Origin: Pseudomonas sp. TTU2014-080ASC
Lineage (GTDB): Bacteria; Pseudomonadota; Gammaproteobacteria; Pseudomonadales; Pseudomonadaceae
Assembly (NCBI RefSeq): GCF_001446935.1
Contig: NZ_LKKK01000011.1
Coordinates: 248,001-312,000 of the forward strand
Direction: 5' to 3'
Length of the DNA stretch: 64,000 nucleotides
The position numbers and the translations under genes were made by a program. The notes under the pieces were generated by a model, which saw only the letters and a list, made by a program, of their open reading frames with translations, did no database searches and was not told the DNA's origin. Positions 53,502 through 63,308 of the stretch are shown here, in pieces. Each line of letters starts with the position of its first letter. Position 1 is the first letter of the stretch.

Positions 53502-55637
53502 ATGGCAGTGGCATTCGATCGTGGACAACTGGTAAGTGATGCTCGCAGCAATCTTGCGGGCTTGCGGCATGGCAATCTGGGGATTCCATTGCTGCTGCTG
53601 GTCATGCTGGCCATGGTCATGCTGCCGGTGCCTCCGTTCCTCCTGGACGTGCTGTTCACTTTCAGCATCGCGTTGTCGATTGTGGTTCTTCTGGTCGCCA
53701 TCTACGCGCTGCGTCCGCTCGATTTCGCAGTTTTCCCTACTGTATTGCTGGCAGCTACCTTGCTGCGCTTGGCGCTTAACGTCGCTTCTACTCGGGTGGT
53801 TTTGCTGCACGGCCAAGATGGCCATGACGCTGCCGGTAAGGTAATTCAGGCCTTCGGTGAGGTGGTGATCGGCGGTAACTACGTGGTCGGTATTGTGGTG
53901 TTTGCGATCCTGATGATCATCAACTTCGTGGTGGTCACCAAAGGTGCCGGGCGTATCTCAGAAGTCAGCGCGCGTTTCACCTTGGATGCGATGCCAGGCA
54001 AGCAGATGGCGATTGATGCTGACCTTAACTCTGGGCTGATTGATCAGGCTGAAGCCAAAAAGCGTCGTACTGAAGTGGCGCAAGAAGCGGATTTCTATGG
54101 CTCTATGGACGGTGCCAGTAAGTTCGTCCGCGGTGATGCTATTGCTGGTCTGCTCGTCCTCTTCATCAACCTCATTGGTGGTATTGCCATTGGTGTGCTG
54201 CAGCACGACCTGTCTTTTACTGACGCCGGCAAGATTTACACCCTGTTGACCATCGGTGACGGTCTGGTGGCACAGATTCCATCTCTGCTGCTGTCCACTG
54301 CTGCTGCAATCATGGTGACCCGCGTTTCCAGTTCGGAGGACATGGGCGCTCAGGTCAACCGTCAAATGTTTGCCTCGCCTCGTGCGCTGGCGGTGACTGG
54401 TGCGGTGATGATCGCCATGGGCCTGGTGCCGGGCATGCCGCATGTGCCGTTTATTGGTCTGGGCCTTATCGCTGCCGGTGCCGCGTACTGGATTGCCAAT
54501 AAGTCGCGTAAAGCCAAAGAAGAAGAGGTTAAAGAAGCCGCGCGCCAGCAAGAATTGCTTCCGGCCCAGCGTGCTCAGGAAGTCAAAGAGTTGGGTTGGG
54601 ATGACGTGCAACTGGTGGACATGGTTGGTCTGGAGGTGGGCTACCGTTTGATTCCTCTGGTTGACCGCAACCAAGGTGGTCAGCTGTTGGCGCGTATCAA
54701 AGGCGTACGTAAGAAGCTGTCGCAGGAAATGGGCTTTCTCATGCCTTCGGTACACATCCGCGACAACCTCGATTTGCAACCCAACGGTTATCGCTTGACG
54801 CTGATGGGTGTGAGTGTGGCTGAGGCCGAGGTTTATCCGGAGCGCGAGCTGGCGATCAACCCGGGCCAGGTGTTCGGGCCTCTTAACGGTATTGCGGCGC
54901 AGGACCCAGCGTTTGGTCTGGAGGCAGTGTGGATTGAGCCTAGTCAGCGCGATCAGGCGCAGTCTCTTGGCTACACCGTTGTGGATGCCAGTACCGTGGT
55001 TGCCACTCACCTCAATCAGATTCTGCACAAACACGCCCACGAACTGCTCGGCCATGAAGAAGTGCAGCAGTTGATGAGTCTGCTGGCTAAGAGTTCGCCG
55101 AAGCTGGCTGAAGAGCTGGTGCCGGGCTTGGTGTCGCTGTCGACGCTGCTCAAAGTGCTGCAGGCGCTGCTGCAGGAGCAGGTGCCCGTGCGCGACATCC
55201 GCACCATTGCCGAGGCCATCGCGAATGTCGCTCCTAAGAGTCAAGATCCCGCCGCGATGGTGGCGGCTGCCCGTGTCGCACTTTCCCGTGCAATCGTGCA
55301 AAGCATTGTGGGACTAGACTCAGAGCTGCCTGTGATCACCTTGGAACCAAGGTTGGAACAGATTTTGCTGAACAGTATCCAGAAGGCCGGACAAGGCTCC
55401 GAGGATGGCATCCTCCTGGAGCCGGGAATGGCCGAAAAGCTGCAGCGTTCGTTGATCGATGCAGCCCAGCGCCAGGAAATGCTCGGCAAACCAGTGATTC
55501 TGTTGGTAGCCGGTCCGGTGCGGGCGATGCTCTCACGATTCGCGCGGTTGGCAGTTCCGAGTATCCACGTGTTGGCATACCAGGAAATCCCGGATAACAA
55601 GCAAGTCACCATCGTTGCGACGGTAGGACAGAACTAA
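53502..55637 (+). CDS. flhA: Flagellar export gate protein FlhA
   Basis: The main export-gate subunit, with eight membrane helices in the N-terminal half and a large cytoplasmic domain that binds chaperone-substrate complexes. The 711-residue length is typical. The conserved loop RISEVSARFTLDAMPGKQMAIDADL near residues 150-174 is the FHIPEP family signature. It is the first gene downstream of an RpoN promoter and 15 bp before flhF, so it may be co-transcribed with flhF, fleN and fliA. Confidence 0.97.
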   Translation: MAVAFDRGQLVSDARSNLAGLRHGNLGIPLLLLVMLAMVMLPVPPFLLDVLFTFSIALSIVVLLVAIYALRPLDFAVFPTVLLAATLLRLALNVASTRVVLLHGQDGHDAAGKVIQAFGEVVIGGNYVVGIVVFAILMIINFVVVTKGAGRISEVSARFTLDAMPGKQMAIDADLNSGLIDQAEAKKRRTEVAQEADFYGSMDGASKFVRGDAIAGLLVLFINLIGGIAIGVLQHDLSFTDAGKIYTLLTIGDGLVAQIPSLLLSTAAAIMVTRVSSSEDMGAQVNRQMFASPRALAVTGAVMIAMGLVPGMPHVPFIGLGLIAAGAAYWIANKSRKAKEEEVKEAARQQELLPAQRAQEVKELGWDDVQLVDMVGLEVGYRLIPLVDRNQGGQLLARIKGVRKKLSQEMGFLMPSVHIRDNLDLQPNGYRLTLMGVSVAEAEVYPERELAINPGQVFGPLNGIAAQDPAFGLEAVWIEPSQRDQAQSLGYTVVDASTVVATHLNQILHKHAHELLGHEEVQQLMSLLAKSSPKLAEELVPGLVSLSTLLKVLQALLQEQVPVRDIRTIAEAIANVAPKSQDPAAMVAAARVALSRAIVQSIVGLDSELPVITLEPRLEQILLNSIQKAGQGSEDGILLEPGMAEKLQRSLIDAAQRQEMLGKPVILLVAGPVRAMLSRFARLAVPSIHVLAYQEIPDNKQVTIVATVGQN

Positions 55638-55652
55638 TCGAGGTTACAGGCC

Positions 55653-56969
55653 ATGCAGGTCAAACGTTTTTTCGCAGTCGATATGCGCACCGCTATGAAA
55701 CTGGTACGCGATGAGCTGGGTGCTGACGCCTCGATTATCGGCAATCGCCGGGTCGCTGGCGGCGTTGAGCTGACCGCTGCGCTGGATTATCAGGCCCCGC
55801 CAGTGCCGGCGCGTCAGGCTAACCCTGCCCTGGAAGCCGAGCTGCGCAAGACCCAGGCGAAAATTGCAACGGCCCATGCGGAGCTGACCACTCGCGCTAC
55901 CGTCAACGTCAGTAAGGATCGTCAACTGTTTGGCGCAGAGCTGCCGAATGTTCAGGCTGATCAGCTTGCCGAGGCCCTGCGCGGTAAACCTGCTGCCCCG
56001 GTCGCTGCTACCGCTGCGCCGGTGGATCAGAACGCATTGGATGCCATGCGCTACGAACTCAACGGCCTGCGTGAGCTGATCGAAGTGCAGTTGGGTTCCA
56101 TCGCCTGGGGGCAGGTGCAGAGCCGTAAGCCGCAGCAAGCCAATCTCTGGCGTCGTCTGCAGCGTATGGGGGTTCCCGCTGAGTTGGCCAAAACGCTGCT
56201 GGAGCGCGTGGCCTCCATCGCTGAGCCACGTCAGGCCTGGCGTATGCTGCTGGCCCATTTAGCCCACAGCATCAAAACTCCGGAGCAAGAGCCTGTGGAA
56301 GAGGGCGGCGTAATCGCGTTGGTCGGCCCTGCCGGGATGGGCAAAACCACCACATTGGCGAAATTGGCCGCCCGTTATGTGCTCAAATATGGCTCGCAAA
56401 ATATCGCGCTAGTGAGCATGGACAGCTATCGTATCGGTGCTCAGGAGCAGATCAAGACGCTCGGCCGCATTCTGGACGTGCCAGTGACGCTGGTCGATCC
56501 AACGCAATCACTGACTCAGGCGCTGGCTCCGTTGGCACGTAAGCGTGTGGTGCTGATCGATACAGCGGGTCTGCCGGTTAATGATCCAGCGTTGCGTATG
56601 CAGCTCGAAGCGTTGGCCAGTCGCGGTATCAATGCAAAAAATTATCTGGTTATGGCCGCTACAAGTCAGGGCCAAGTGCTCAAAGCGGCCTACCATAGTT
56701 ATAAGCGTTGCGGCCTTGCAGGCTGCATCATTACCAAGGTCGATGAAGCGGTCAGCATGGGTGAAGTTTTAGGGCTGGCAATTAGCCAGTCTCTACCGGT
56801 AGCCTATCTCACTGATGGGCCGAGAATTCCAGATGACTTGCAAGTTCCACGCAGTCATCAACTGGTTAGCCGTGCAGTTGGACTGCAGGCCAGCCAGGAC
56901 CCGAGCGAGGATACAATGGCTGATATGTTTGCTGGTCTGTACCAACAGCCTGCACGACGAGTTGGTTAA
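55653..56969 (+). CDS. flhF: Flagellar placement GTPase FlhF
   Basis: An SRP-type GTPase that directs the flagellum to the cell pole and recruits early basal-body parts. The 438-residue protein has the N-terminal basic region (MQVKRFFAVDMRTAMKLVRDELG), a variable middle, and the NG domain with P-loop GPAGMGKTT (about residues 225-233), DTAG and TKVDEA motifs. It lies 15 bp after flhA and 65 bp before fleN, its usual antagonistic partner. Confidence 0.97.
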   Translation: MQVKRFFAVDMRTAMKLVRDELGADASIIGNRRVAGGVELTAALDYQAPPVPARQANPALEAELRKTQAKIATAHAELTTRATVNVSKDRQLFGAELPNVQADQLAEALRGKPAAPVAATAAPVDQNALDAMRYELNGLRELIEVQLGSIAWGQVQSRKPQQANLWRRLQRMGVPAELAKTLLERVASIAEPRQAWRMLLAHLAHSIKTPEQEPVEEGGVIALVGPAGMGKTTTLAKLAARYVLKYGSQNIALVSMDSYRIGAQEQIKTLGRILDVPVTLVDPTQSLTQALAPLARKRVVLIDTAGLPVNDPALRMQLEALASRGINAKNYLVMAATSQGQVLKAAYHSYKRCGLAGCIITKVDEAVSMGEVLGLAISQSLPVAYLTDGPRIPDDLQVPRSHQLVSRAVGLQASQDPSEDTMADMFAGLYQQPARRVG

Positions 56970-57034
56970 ATCCCGGTCAGGGTCAAGATCCAGATCAGAA
57001 GGCCTGGTGGCCCAGTCGAAGTTAGACAAGGTGT

Positions 57035-57874
57035 GTGAAAAATATGGGTATGCATCCCGTACAGGTGATTGCGGTGACCGGCGGCAAAGGTGGCGTCGGC
57101 AAAACCAACGTGTCGGTAAATCTGGCATTGGCGCTGGCCGATCTCGGCCGTCGGGTCATGCTGATGGACGCGGACTTGGGTTTGGCCAACGTCGATGTGC
57201 TGCTTGGGCTTAACGCTAAGCGCACTTTGGAAGATGTGGTAAATGGCGAGTGCGACTTGCGCGACGTGCTGCTGCAAGGGCCAGGGGGCATTCGCATCGT
57301 ACCGGCTGCGTCCGGTATTCAGAGCATGGTGCAGCTTTCGCCCATGCAGCATGCTGGCCTGATTCAGGCGTTCAGTGACATTAGCGACAATCTCGATGTG
57401 CTGATCATCGACACGGCCGCTGGTATCGGTGACGGTGTTGTCAGTTTCGTCCGCGCAGCCCAGGAAGTGCTGGTTGTGGTGTGCGATGAACCGACTTCGA
57501 TTACCGATGCCTACGCGCTGATCAAACTGCTCAACCGTGACCACGGCATGACCCGCTTCCGGGTGCTGGCCAACATGGCTCACAGCCCGCAGGAAGGGCG
57601 CAACCTGTTCGCCAAATTAACTAAAGTCACTGACCGCTTCCTTGACGTCGCTCTGCAGTACGTAGGTGCAGTGCCGTACGACGAAGCTGTACGCAAGGCA
57701 GTACAAAAGCAGCGCGCAGTGTATGAAGCTTTCCCCCGCTCGAAATGCGCGCTGGCATTCAAGGCAATCGCACAGAAAGTAGATGCTTGGCCGCTGCCGG
57801 CCAACCCGCGTGGGCACCTGGAATTTTTCGTTGAGCGATTGGTACAGCAGCCGGTAACGGATTCTTCGATATGA
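57035..57874 (+). CDS. fleN: Flagellar number regulator FleN (MinD/ParA-type ATPase)
   Basis: Restrains flagellar number by binding the master regulator FleQ. The 279-residue protein has the deviant Walker-A GGKGGVGKT (residues 16-24), LMDADLGLANVDVLLG and DTAAGIGDGVVSF. The start is uncertain: GTG at 57035 gives MKNMGMHPVQ, close to my memory of P. aeruginosa FleN, but ATGs at 57044 and 57050 have better distance from the AAGGTG upstream. The end overlaps fliA by 4 bp. Confidence 0.95.
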   Translation: MKNMGMHPVQVIAVTGGKGGVGKTNVSVNLALALADLGRRVMLMDADLGLANVDVLLGLNAKRTLEDVVNGECDLRDVLLQGPGGIRIVPAASGIQSMVQLSPMQHAGLIQAFSDISDNLDVLIIDTAAGIGDGVVSFVRAAQEVLVVVCDEPTSITDAYALIKLLNRDHGMTRFRVLANMAHSPQEGRNLFAKLTKVTDRFLDVALQYVGAVPYDEAVRKAVQKQRAVYEAFPRSKCALAFKAIAQKVDAWPLPANPRGHLEFFVERLVQQPVTDSSI

Positions 57875-58617
57875 CAGTAGCGTCGGGTCTTCGTATGTAC
57901 AGTAAAGCGCAGGCTCAGGACTCCAAATATCAGTTGATCGAACGCTATGCGCCGTTGGTAAAGCGTATCGCCTATCACCTTTTGGGGCGTTTGCCTGCTA
58001 GCGTGCAAGTCGATGATCTGATTCAGGCCGGGATGATCGGCCTGCTGGAAGCGGCGCAGAAATACGATGCTGGCAAGGGCGCCAGCTTCGAAACCTTCGC
58101 TGGAATTCGTATCCGTGGCTCGATGTTGGACGAGGTGCGCAAGGGGGATTGGGCGCCGCGTTCGGTACACCGTAACAGCCGTATGGTCAGCGATGCCATT
58201 CGTAAAGTTGAGGCCAGAACAGGCCGCGACGCTAAAGATCAGGAAGTTGCTGCCGAACTCCAATTGAGTCTCGAAGATTACTACGGCATTCTTGGCGACA
58301 CTTTGGGCAGCCGTTTGTTCAGTTTCGACGACCTATTACAGGATGGCGAACACGGCGGACTATCCGAAGACGCCAGCAACAACAGCCACGAACCTTCGCG
58401 AGATCTGGAAGATGAGCGTTTTCAGGCAGCCTTGGCAGATGCCATCGCTAACCTGCCGGAGCGCGAGCGGCTGGTCCTTGCACTGTATTACGACGAAGAA
58501 TTGAACTTGAAGGAGATCGGCGAAGTGCTGGGTGTGAGCGAATCCCGCGTCAGCCAGCTACATAGCCAATGTGCCGCGCGTTTACGTGCTCGGCTGAGCG
58601 ACTGGCGCGCGCATTGA
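57871..58617 (+). CDS. fliA: Flagellar sigma factor FliA (sigma-28)
   Basis: Directs transcription of late flagellar and chemotaxis genes once FlgM has been exported. The 248-residue protein has region 2 (YAPLVKRIAYHLLGRLPASVQVDDLIQAGMIGLLEAAQKYD; SFETFAGIRIRGSMLDEVRKGDW) and region 4 (LPERERLVLALYYDEELNLKEIGEVLGVSESRVSQLHSQ). Its ATG overlaps the fleN TGA, so expression is coupled to fleN. No sigma-28 promoter is evident before cheY. Confidence 0.97.
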   Translation: MTVASGLRMYSKAQAQDSKYQLIERYAPLVKRIAYHLLGRLPASVQVDDLIQAGMIGLLEAAQKYDAGKGASFETFAGIRIRGSMLDEVRKGDWAPRSVHRNSRMVSDAIRKVEARTGRDAKDQEVAAELQLSLEDYYGILGDTLGSRLFSFDDLLQDGEHGGLSEDASNNSHEPSRDLEDERFQAALADAIANLPERERLVLALYYDEELNLKEIGEVLGVSESRVSQLHSQCAARLRARLSDWRAH

Positions 58618-58687
58618 ACGAAGCCGGTTTCACGATTAAAAGCGCATACACACAGTTGGGTGCGTTTGGGACTGTACGGAGGTCGAC

Positions 58688-59074
58688 TTGGACAAGAATA
58701 TGAAAATCCTCATCGTTGATGATTTCTCTACGATGCGACGGATCATTAAGAACCTCCTGCGTGACTTGGGGTTCACCAACACCGCAGAAGCGGATGATGG
58801 CACCACTGCGTTGCCGATGCTGCAAAGCGGCAATTTCGACTTTCTGGTGACGGATTGGAACATGCCGGGCATGACCGGTATTGATCTGCTGCGTGCGGTG
58901 CGTGCGGATGATCGTCTGAAGTCCATGCCGGTCTTGATGGTGACTGCAGAGGCCAAGCGCGATCAGATCATTGAAGCGGCTCAGGCTGGCGTAAACGGCT
59001 ATGTAGTTAAACCGTTCACCGCACAGGTTCTGAAAGAGAAGATCGAAAAGATTTTCGAACGGGTTAACGGCTGA
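58688..59074 (+). CDS. cheY: Chemotaxis response regulator CheY
   Basis: Phosphorylated by CheA, it binds FliM and changes motor rotation. The 128-residue protein has the acidic pair D11-D12, the phosphorylation site D56 in TDWNMPG, and the conserved lysine in VVKPFTAQ. The TTG at 58688 is chosen because GGAGG ends about five bases before it; an ATG at 58700 gives the commoner MKILIVDDF start but is 18 bases from the site. The gene lies 70 bp after fliA and 19 bp before cheZ. Confidence 0.94.
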   Translation: MDKNMKILIVDDFSTMRRIIKNLLRDLGFTNTAEADDGTTALPMLQSGNFDFLVTDWNMPGMTGIDLLRAVRADDRLKSMPVLMVTAEAKRDQIIEAAQAGVNGYVVKPFTAQVLKEKIEKIFERVNG

Positions 59075-59093
59075 GGTTCGGCATGAGGGTGCT

Positions 59094-59882
59094 ATGGAAT
59101 ACAAAGACTCCGTGCAAGGCGAACTTGAGTCGACCTTGAAGAAAAATGCCCGCCAACTGGTTGAGAGCCTCGAGCAAGGCAAGTTTGGCGACGCAGTTCA
59201 ACTGATTCACGAGCTGAACAAGGCACGCGACCGTGGTCTGTACCACGAGGTCGGTAAATTGACGCGTGAGCTGCACAACGCCATCGTCAACTTTCAGATT
59301 GACCCACGGGTTCCGTACGCCACTGAAATTTCCCAGATCACGGATGCGACCGAGCGCCTCAACTACGTGGTGACGATGACTGAGAATGCAGCCAATCGCA
59401 CCATGGACCTGGTTGAAGAAAGCGCCCCTGTGCTTAATGGCATTGCCGATGAGGCAAAAAGCCTGAGCGATGATTGGGGCCGTTTTATGCGCCGTGAAAT
59501 GAACGCTGACGGCTTTCGTGATCTGGCCAAACGGGTTGAACAATTTCTGGCACGCAGCGTGCGTGATAACCAGACCGTCTCCAGCAATCTCAATGACATT
59601 CTGCTGGCTCAGGACTATCAGGACCTGACCGGGCAAGTCATTAAGCGGGTGACACAACTGGTGACCGAGGTTGAGCAAAACCTGCTGAAGTTGGTGATTA
59701 TGGCCAGTCAGGTCGACCAGTTTGCTGGTATCGAGCACAACTACGAGTTGATTCGCGCCGAGCAGGAACAACAAAAAGAACCTTCCAAAGGTGAAGGTCC
59801 GCAGATTAATGCCGATAAGCGTGAAGACGTCGCGTCCAGTCAGGACGATGTTGATGATCTGCTTTCTAGCCTAGGATTTTAG
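59094..59882 (+). CDS. cheZ: CheY phosphatase CheZ
   Basis: Speeds loss of phosphate from CheY and so resets the motor. The 262-residue protein is mostly helical, and its active-site region LNDILLAQDYQDLTGQVIKRV near residues 165-185 includes the glutamine that acts in catalysis. The C-terminal peptide ending DDVDDLLSSLGF is the CheY-docking helix. GAGGG precedes the ATG by about six bases, and cheA starts 11 bp after its stop. Confidence 0.96.
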   Translation: MEYKDSVQGELESTLKKNARQLVESLEQGKFGDAVQLIHELNKARDRGLYHEVGKLTRELHNAIVNFQIDPRVPYATEISQITDATERLNYVVTMTENAANRTMDLVEESAPVLNGIADEAKSLSDDWGRFMRREMNADGFRDLAKRVEQFLARSVRDNQTVSSNLNDILLAQDYQDLTGQVIKRVTQLVTEVEQNLLKLVIMASQVDQFAGIEHNYELIRAEQEQQKEPSKGEGPQINADKREDVASSQDDVDDLLSSLGF

Positions 59883-59893
59883 GAGCAACCCTT

Positions 59894-62119
59894 ATGAGCT
59901 TTGGCGCCGATGAAGAAATCCTCCAGGACTTTCTGGTGGAGGCCGGCGAGATTCTTGAACAACTGTCCGAGCAGCTGGTAGAGCTGGAGAGTCGTCCGGA
60001 CGACATGGATCTGCTCAATGCCATCTTTCGCGGTTTTCACACCGTCAAAGGTGGTGCGGGTTTTCTCCAGCTCAATGAGCTGGTCGAATGCTGTCACATT
60101 GCAGAAAACGTTTTTGACATCCTGCGTAAGGGCGAGCGCCGTGTCGACTCGGCCCTCATGGATGTGGTGCTGGAAGCACTGGACGCAGTTAATGGCATGT
60201 TCACCGAAGTGCGTGAGCGTACGGACCTGACCCCGGCTTCACCTGCGCTGCTGGAAGCATTGGCACGCCTTGCCAAGCCTGGCAATGCAGAAGAATCCGC
60301 TGCGGTTGAAGAGACTGTGGTGGAGCCGGAGCCACAGCCGGAACCTGTAGCTGAGGTTTCTTCCGCCGACATTACTGACAGCGAGTTTGAGCAGCTGCTA
60401 GGCGCGCTGGATGAGTCCGCCAGCCAGGCTGCCGCCGCCGCTGGCGATGATGAGATCACTGATGACGAGTTTGAGTCGCTGCTGGATCAACTGCACGGCA
60501 AAGGTCAGTTTACGCCCGAAGCAGTGACGCCCGTTGCAGATGCTTCCGCTACCGCTGCGGGAGGTGATGAAATCACTGACGATGAATTCGAGTCGCTGCT
60601 GGATCAGTTACATGGCAAGGGACAATTCTCGCCTCAGGTGGTAGCACCTGTTGCTGAGCCTGCCGCTGAATCTGCTGCAAGCACCGGTGGTGATGAAATC
60701 ACTGACGACGAATTCGAAGCGCTGTTGGATCAGTTGCATGGCAAAGGTAAGTTTGGTGAGGCTGAGCCTGCTAAAGCTCCTGCAGCCCCTGTTGCTGCTA
60801 AAGCACCAGAGCCGGTCAAAGCTGTGGAACCTGCCAAGCCTGCTGAACAACCCAAACCAGCAGCGAAGCCTGTTGCTAAGCCTGCTGCCGCCAAAGAGAC
60901 CCCGGCCAAGGCTGCAGCACCTGCGGCTGATAAAGCTGCGCATGCGACCGAGGCTGAAACCACAGTCCGTGTAGACACCGCGCGCCTCGACGAAATCATG
61001 AACATGGTCGGCGAGCTGGTACTGGTACGTAACCGCTTGGTGCGTCTGGGCGCCAGCAGCTCGGATGAAGCCATGTCCAAAGCTGTGTCAAACCTTGATG
61101 TGGTTACGGCTGATCTGCAAACCGCGGTGATGAAGACCCGCATGCAGCCAATCAAGAAAGTCTTCGGTCGTTTCCCGCGTTTGGTGCGTGATCTGGCGCG
61201 TAATTTGAAAAAGGAAATCAACCTCGAGCTGGTTGGTGAAGAGACTGACCTGGATAAAAACTTGGTTGAGGCGCTGGCCGATCCGCTGGTGCACTTGGTG
61301 CGTAACGCGGTTGACCACGGTATCGAAACACCGGACGAGCGCGAGGCGTCCGGCAAGTCTCGCAGCGGCAAGGTCGTGCTGGCTGCCGAGCAGGAGGGGG
61401 ATCACATCCTGCTGACTATCTCTGATGATGGTAAAGGGATGGATGCCAATGTTCTGCGTGCCAAGGCTGTTGAGAAAGGCATGCTGGATAAGGACGCCGC
61501 AGAGCGGTTGAGCGATTTCGAGTGCTATAACCTGATTTTCGCCCCGGGCTTCTCTACCAAGACTGAGATTTCCGACGTGTCTGGCCGTGGTGTCGGCATG
61601 GACGTGGTGAAGACCAAGATTTCCCAGCTTAACGGCACGGTTAACGTGTATTCGAGCAAAGGGCAAGGCTCGAAAATCGTCATCAAGGTTCCTTTGACAC
61701 TGGCGATCATGCCGACGCTGATGGTCATGCTGGGTAATCAGGCTTTCGCTTTCCCGCTTGTGAACGTTAACGAGATTTTCCACTTGGATCTGTCACGTAC
61801 CAACGTAGTTGACGGGCAGGAAGTGGTGATCGTACGTGACAAAGCACTGCCGCTGTTCTACCTCAAGCGCTGGCTGGTCAATGGCGCTAGCCATGAAGAG
61901 CAGGGCGAGGGCCATGTGGTTATTCTCACTGTTGGCAGTCAACGCATTGGTTTTGTCGTCGATCAACTGGTTGGGCAGGAAGAAGTGGTAATCAAGCCTC
62001 TGGGCAAGATGCTGCAGGGCACCCCCGGTATGTCCGGCGCAACCATTACAGGTGACGGCCGTATTGCCCTGATCCTGGATGTACCCAGCATGCTTAAACG
62101 GTACGCACGTCGTATGTGA
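59894..62119 (+). CDS. cheA: Chemotaxis histidine kinase CheA
   Basis: The kinase of the chemotaxis array. The 741-residue protein has a P1 Hpt domain with H49 in FHTVKGGAGFL, then a long linker holding repeats of an acidic motif (about residues 155-290) and a Pro/Ala/Lys-rich hinge. These are followed by the dimerisation domain, the ATP-binding domain (VRNAVDHGIE, SDDGKGMD, GRGVGMDVV) and a CheW-like P5 regulatory domain (FPLVNVNEIFHLD to VDQLVGQEEVVIKPLG). No normal CheY-binding P2 domain is evident in the linker. It is 11 bp after cheZ. Confidence 0.96.
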   Translation: MSFGADEEILQDFLVEAGEILEQLSEQLVELESRPDDMDLLNAIFRGFHTVKGGAGFLQLNELVECCHIAENVFDILRKGERRVDSALMDVVLEALDAVNGMFTEVRERTDLTPASPALLEALARLAKPGNAEESAAVEETVVEPEPQPEPVAEVSSADITDSEFEQLLGALDESASQAAAAAGDDEITDDEFESLLDQLHGKGQFTPEAVTPVADASATAAGGDEITDDEFESLLDQLHGKGQFSPQVVAPVAEPAAESAASTGGDEITDDEFEALLDQLHGKGKFGEAEPAKAPAAPVAAKAPEPVKAVEPAKPAEQPKPAAKPVAKPAAAKETPAKAAAPAADKAAHATEAETTVRVDTARLDEIMNMVGELVLVRNRLVRLGASSSDEAMSKAVSNLDVVTADLQTAVMKTRMQPIKKVFGRFPRLVRDLARNLKKEINLELVGEETDLDKNLVEALADPLVHLVRNAVDHGIETPDEREASGKSRSGKVVLAAEQEGDHILLTISDDGKGMDANVLRAKAVEKGMLDKDAAERLSDFECYNLIFAPGFSTKTEISDVSGRGVGMDVVKTKISQLNGTVNVYSSKGQGSKIVIKVPLTLAIMPTLMVMLGNQAFAFPLVNVNEIFHLDLSRTNVVDGQEVVIVRDKALPLFYLKRWLVNGASHEEQGEGHVVILTVGSQRIGFVVDQLVGQEEVVIKPLGKMLQGTPGMSGATITGDGRIALILDVPSMLKRYARRM
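60443..60754 (+). repeat. Three in-frame copies of an acidic CheA linker motif
   Basis: A 23-residue unit of the form DEITDDEF-E-[SA]-LLDQLHGKG occurs at residues 184-206, 223-245 and 265-287 (60443-60511, 60560-60628, 60686-60754). Spacers are Ala/Pro/Val-rich. A degenerate fourth unit, ADITDSEFEQLLGAL, precedes it near residue 158. The DNA copies differ at many third positions, so they are selected at the protein level. Confidence 0.88.
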
Positions 62120-62126
62120 TTGTTTG

Positions 62127-62149
62127 CGGTGCAGGTATTAGTCGCACCG
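62127..62149 (+). repeat. Hairpin in the cheA-cheB gap
   Basis: CGGTGC, an 11-base loop, then GCACCG, in the 43-bp space between the two genes. There is no T-tract, so it is more likely a stability or processing element than a terminator. Confidence 0.4.
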
Positions 62150-62162
62150 TTTGGGAGTATTT

Positions 62163-63308
62163 ATGGTTGTTAAGGTGCTGGTAGTTGATGACTCCGGTTT
62201 TTTCCGTCGGCGTGTGTCGGAGATTCTTTCAACTGATCCGAATATTCAGGTCGTAGGGACAGCCACCAATGGCCGTGAGGCCATTGATCAGGCTCTCGAA
62301 CTGAGACCGGATGTCATCACCATGGACTACGAGATGCCGACCATGGACGGCATCACGGCTGTGCGCAACATCATGCAGCGCTGTCCGACTCCGGTTCTGA
62401 TGTTCTCCTCGCTGACTCACGAAGGCGCTCGGGTCACACTCGATGCGCTGGAGGCGGGGGCCGTCGACTTTCTGCCGAAGAACTTTGAGGATATTTCCCG
62501 CAACCCTGAAAGGGTCAAACAGCTGCTGTGCGAGAAGATCAACACGATTTCCCGCAGTAACCGCCGCGGACTGGGCTCTTCCCTGAGTGCAGCACCTGCG
62601 CCGGCGGCCCCCGGTCCGAGCAGCGCGCGCCCGGCGGTCCGGCCTACCCCTGGGGCAGCTGCTCCGCGAGCGGGCACGTCTGGCCCGGCGGCTCAGCCGC
62701 ATGCCAGTTCATCCGCTCCGGCCAATAGTCCCGCTCCTAAGCGTAGGTCTTACAAGCTGGTGGCGATTGGAACTTCCACCGGTGGCCCGGTGGCGCTGCA
62801 GCGGGTGTTGACACAGTTACCCGCCAACTTTCCGGCTCCGATTGTGCTGATTCAGCACATGCCGGCAGCCTTTACCAAGGCTTTTGCTGAGCGTCTGGAC
62901 AAACTGTGCCGGATCAGCGTCAAAGAAGCTGAGGATGGCGACGTGGTACGCCCCGGCCTTGCGCTGCTGGCTCCGGGGGGTAAGCAGATGATGATCGATG
63001 CCCGTGGTGTGGTGAAAATCCATCCCGGTGACGAGCGCCTGAACTACAAGCCTTGTGTCGACATCACTTTTGCCTCGGTGGCCAAGTCTTACGGGGATAA
63101 AGTCCTGGCGGTAGTGCTGACCGGTATGGGCGCTGATGGCCGTGAGGGTGCGCGTTTACTCAAGCAGGGTGGTAGTCAGGTGTGGGCGCAGGATGAAGCC
63201 AGTTGTGTGATTTACGGCATGCCAATGGCCGTGGTCAAAGCCAATCTGGCTGATGCGGTGTACTCGCTGGATGACATCGGACGCTATCTTGCGGAGGCCT
63301 GCTCCTGA
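62163..63308 (+). CDS. cheB: Chemotaxis methylesterase CheB
   Basis: Removes methyl groups from chemoreceptors after phosphorylation by CheA. The 381-residue protein has a receiver domain with D55 in TMDYEMP, a Pro/Ala/Ser-rich linker (about residues 140-195), and the esterase domain with catalytic S205 in GTSTGGP, plus the histidine in IQHMPAAFT and the aspartate in LTGMGADG. The ATG at 62163 follows GGGAG. Its stop overlaps the motC start. Confidence 0.96.
   Translation: MVVKVLVVDDSGFFRRRVSEILSTDPNIQVVGTATNGREAIDQALELRPDVITMDYEMPTMDGITAVRNIMQRCPTPVLMFSSLTHEGARVTLDALEAGAVDFLPKNFEDISRNPERVKQLLCEKINTISRSNRRGLGSSLSAAPAPAAPGPSSARPAVRPTPGAAAPRAGTSGPAAQPHASSSAPANSPAPKRRSYKLVAIGTSTGGPVALQRVLTQLPANFPAPIVLIQHMPAAFTKAFAERLDKLCRISVKEAEDGDVVRPGLALLAPGGKQMMIDARGVVKIHPGDERLNYKPCVDITFASVAKSYGDKVLAVVLTGMGADGREGARLLKQGGSQVWAQDEASCVIYGMPMAVVKANLADAVYSLDDIGRYLAEACS

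Noticed and set aside
53958..55301. 447-codon minus-strand frame opposite flhA
   Set aside because: Antisense to flhA, with His/Gln/Arg-rich translation and no recognisable domain.
58618..58687. Sigma-28 (FliA) promoter before cheY
   Set aside because: No TAAAG-N15-GCCGATAA type element could be found; cheY is probably read through from fliA or from an unrecognised promoter.
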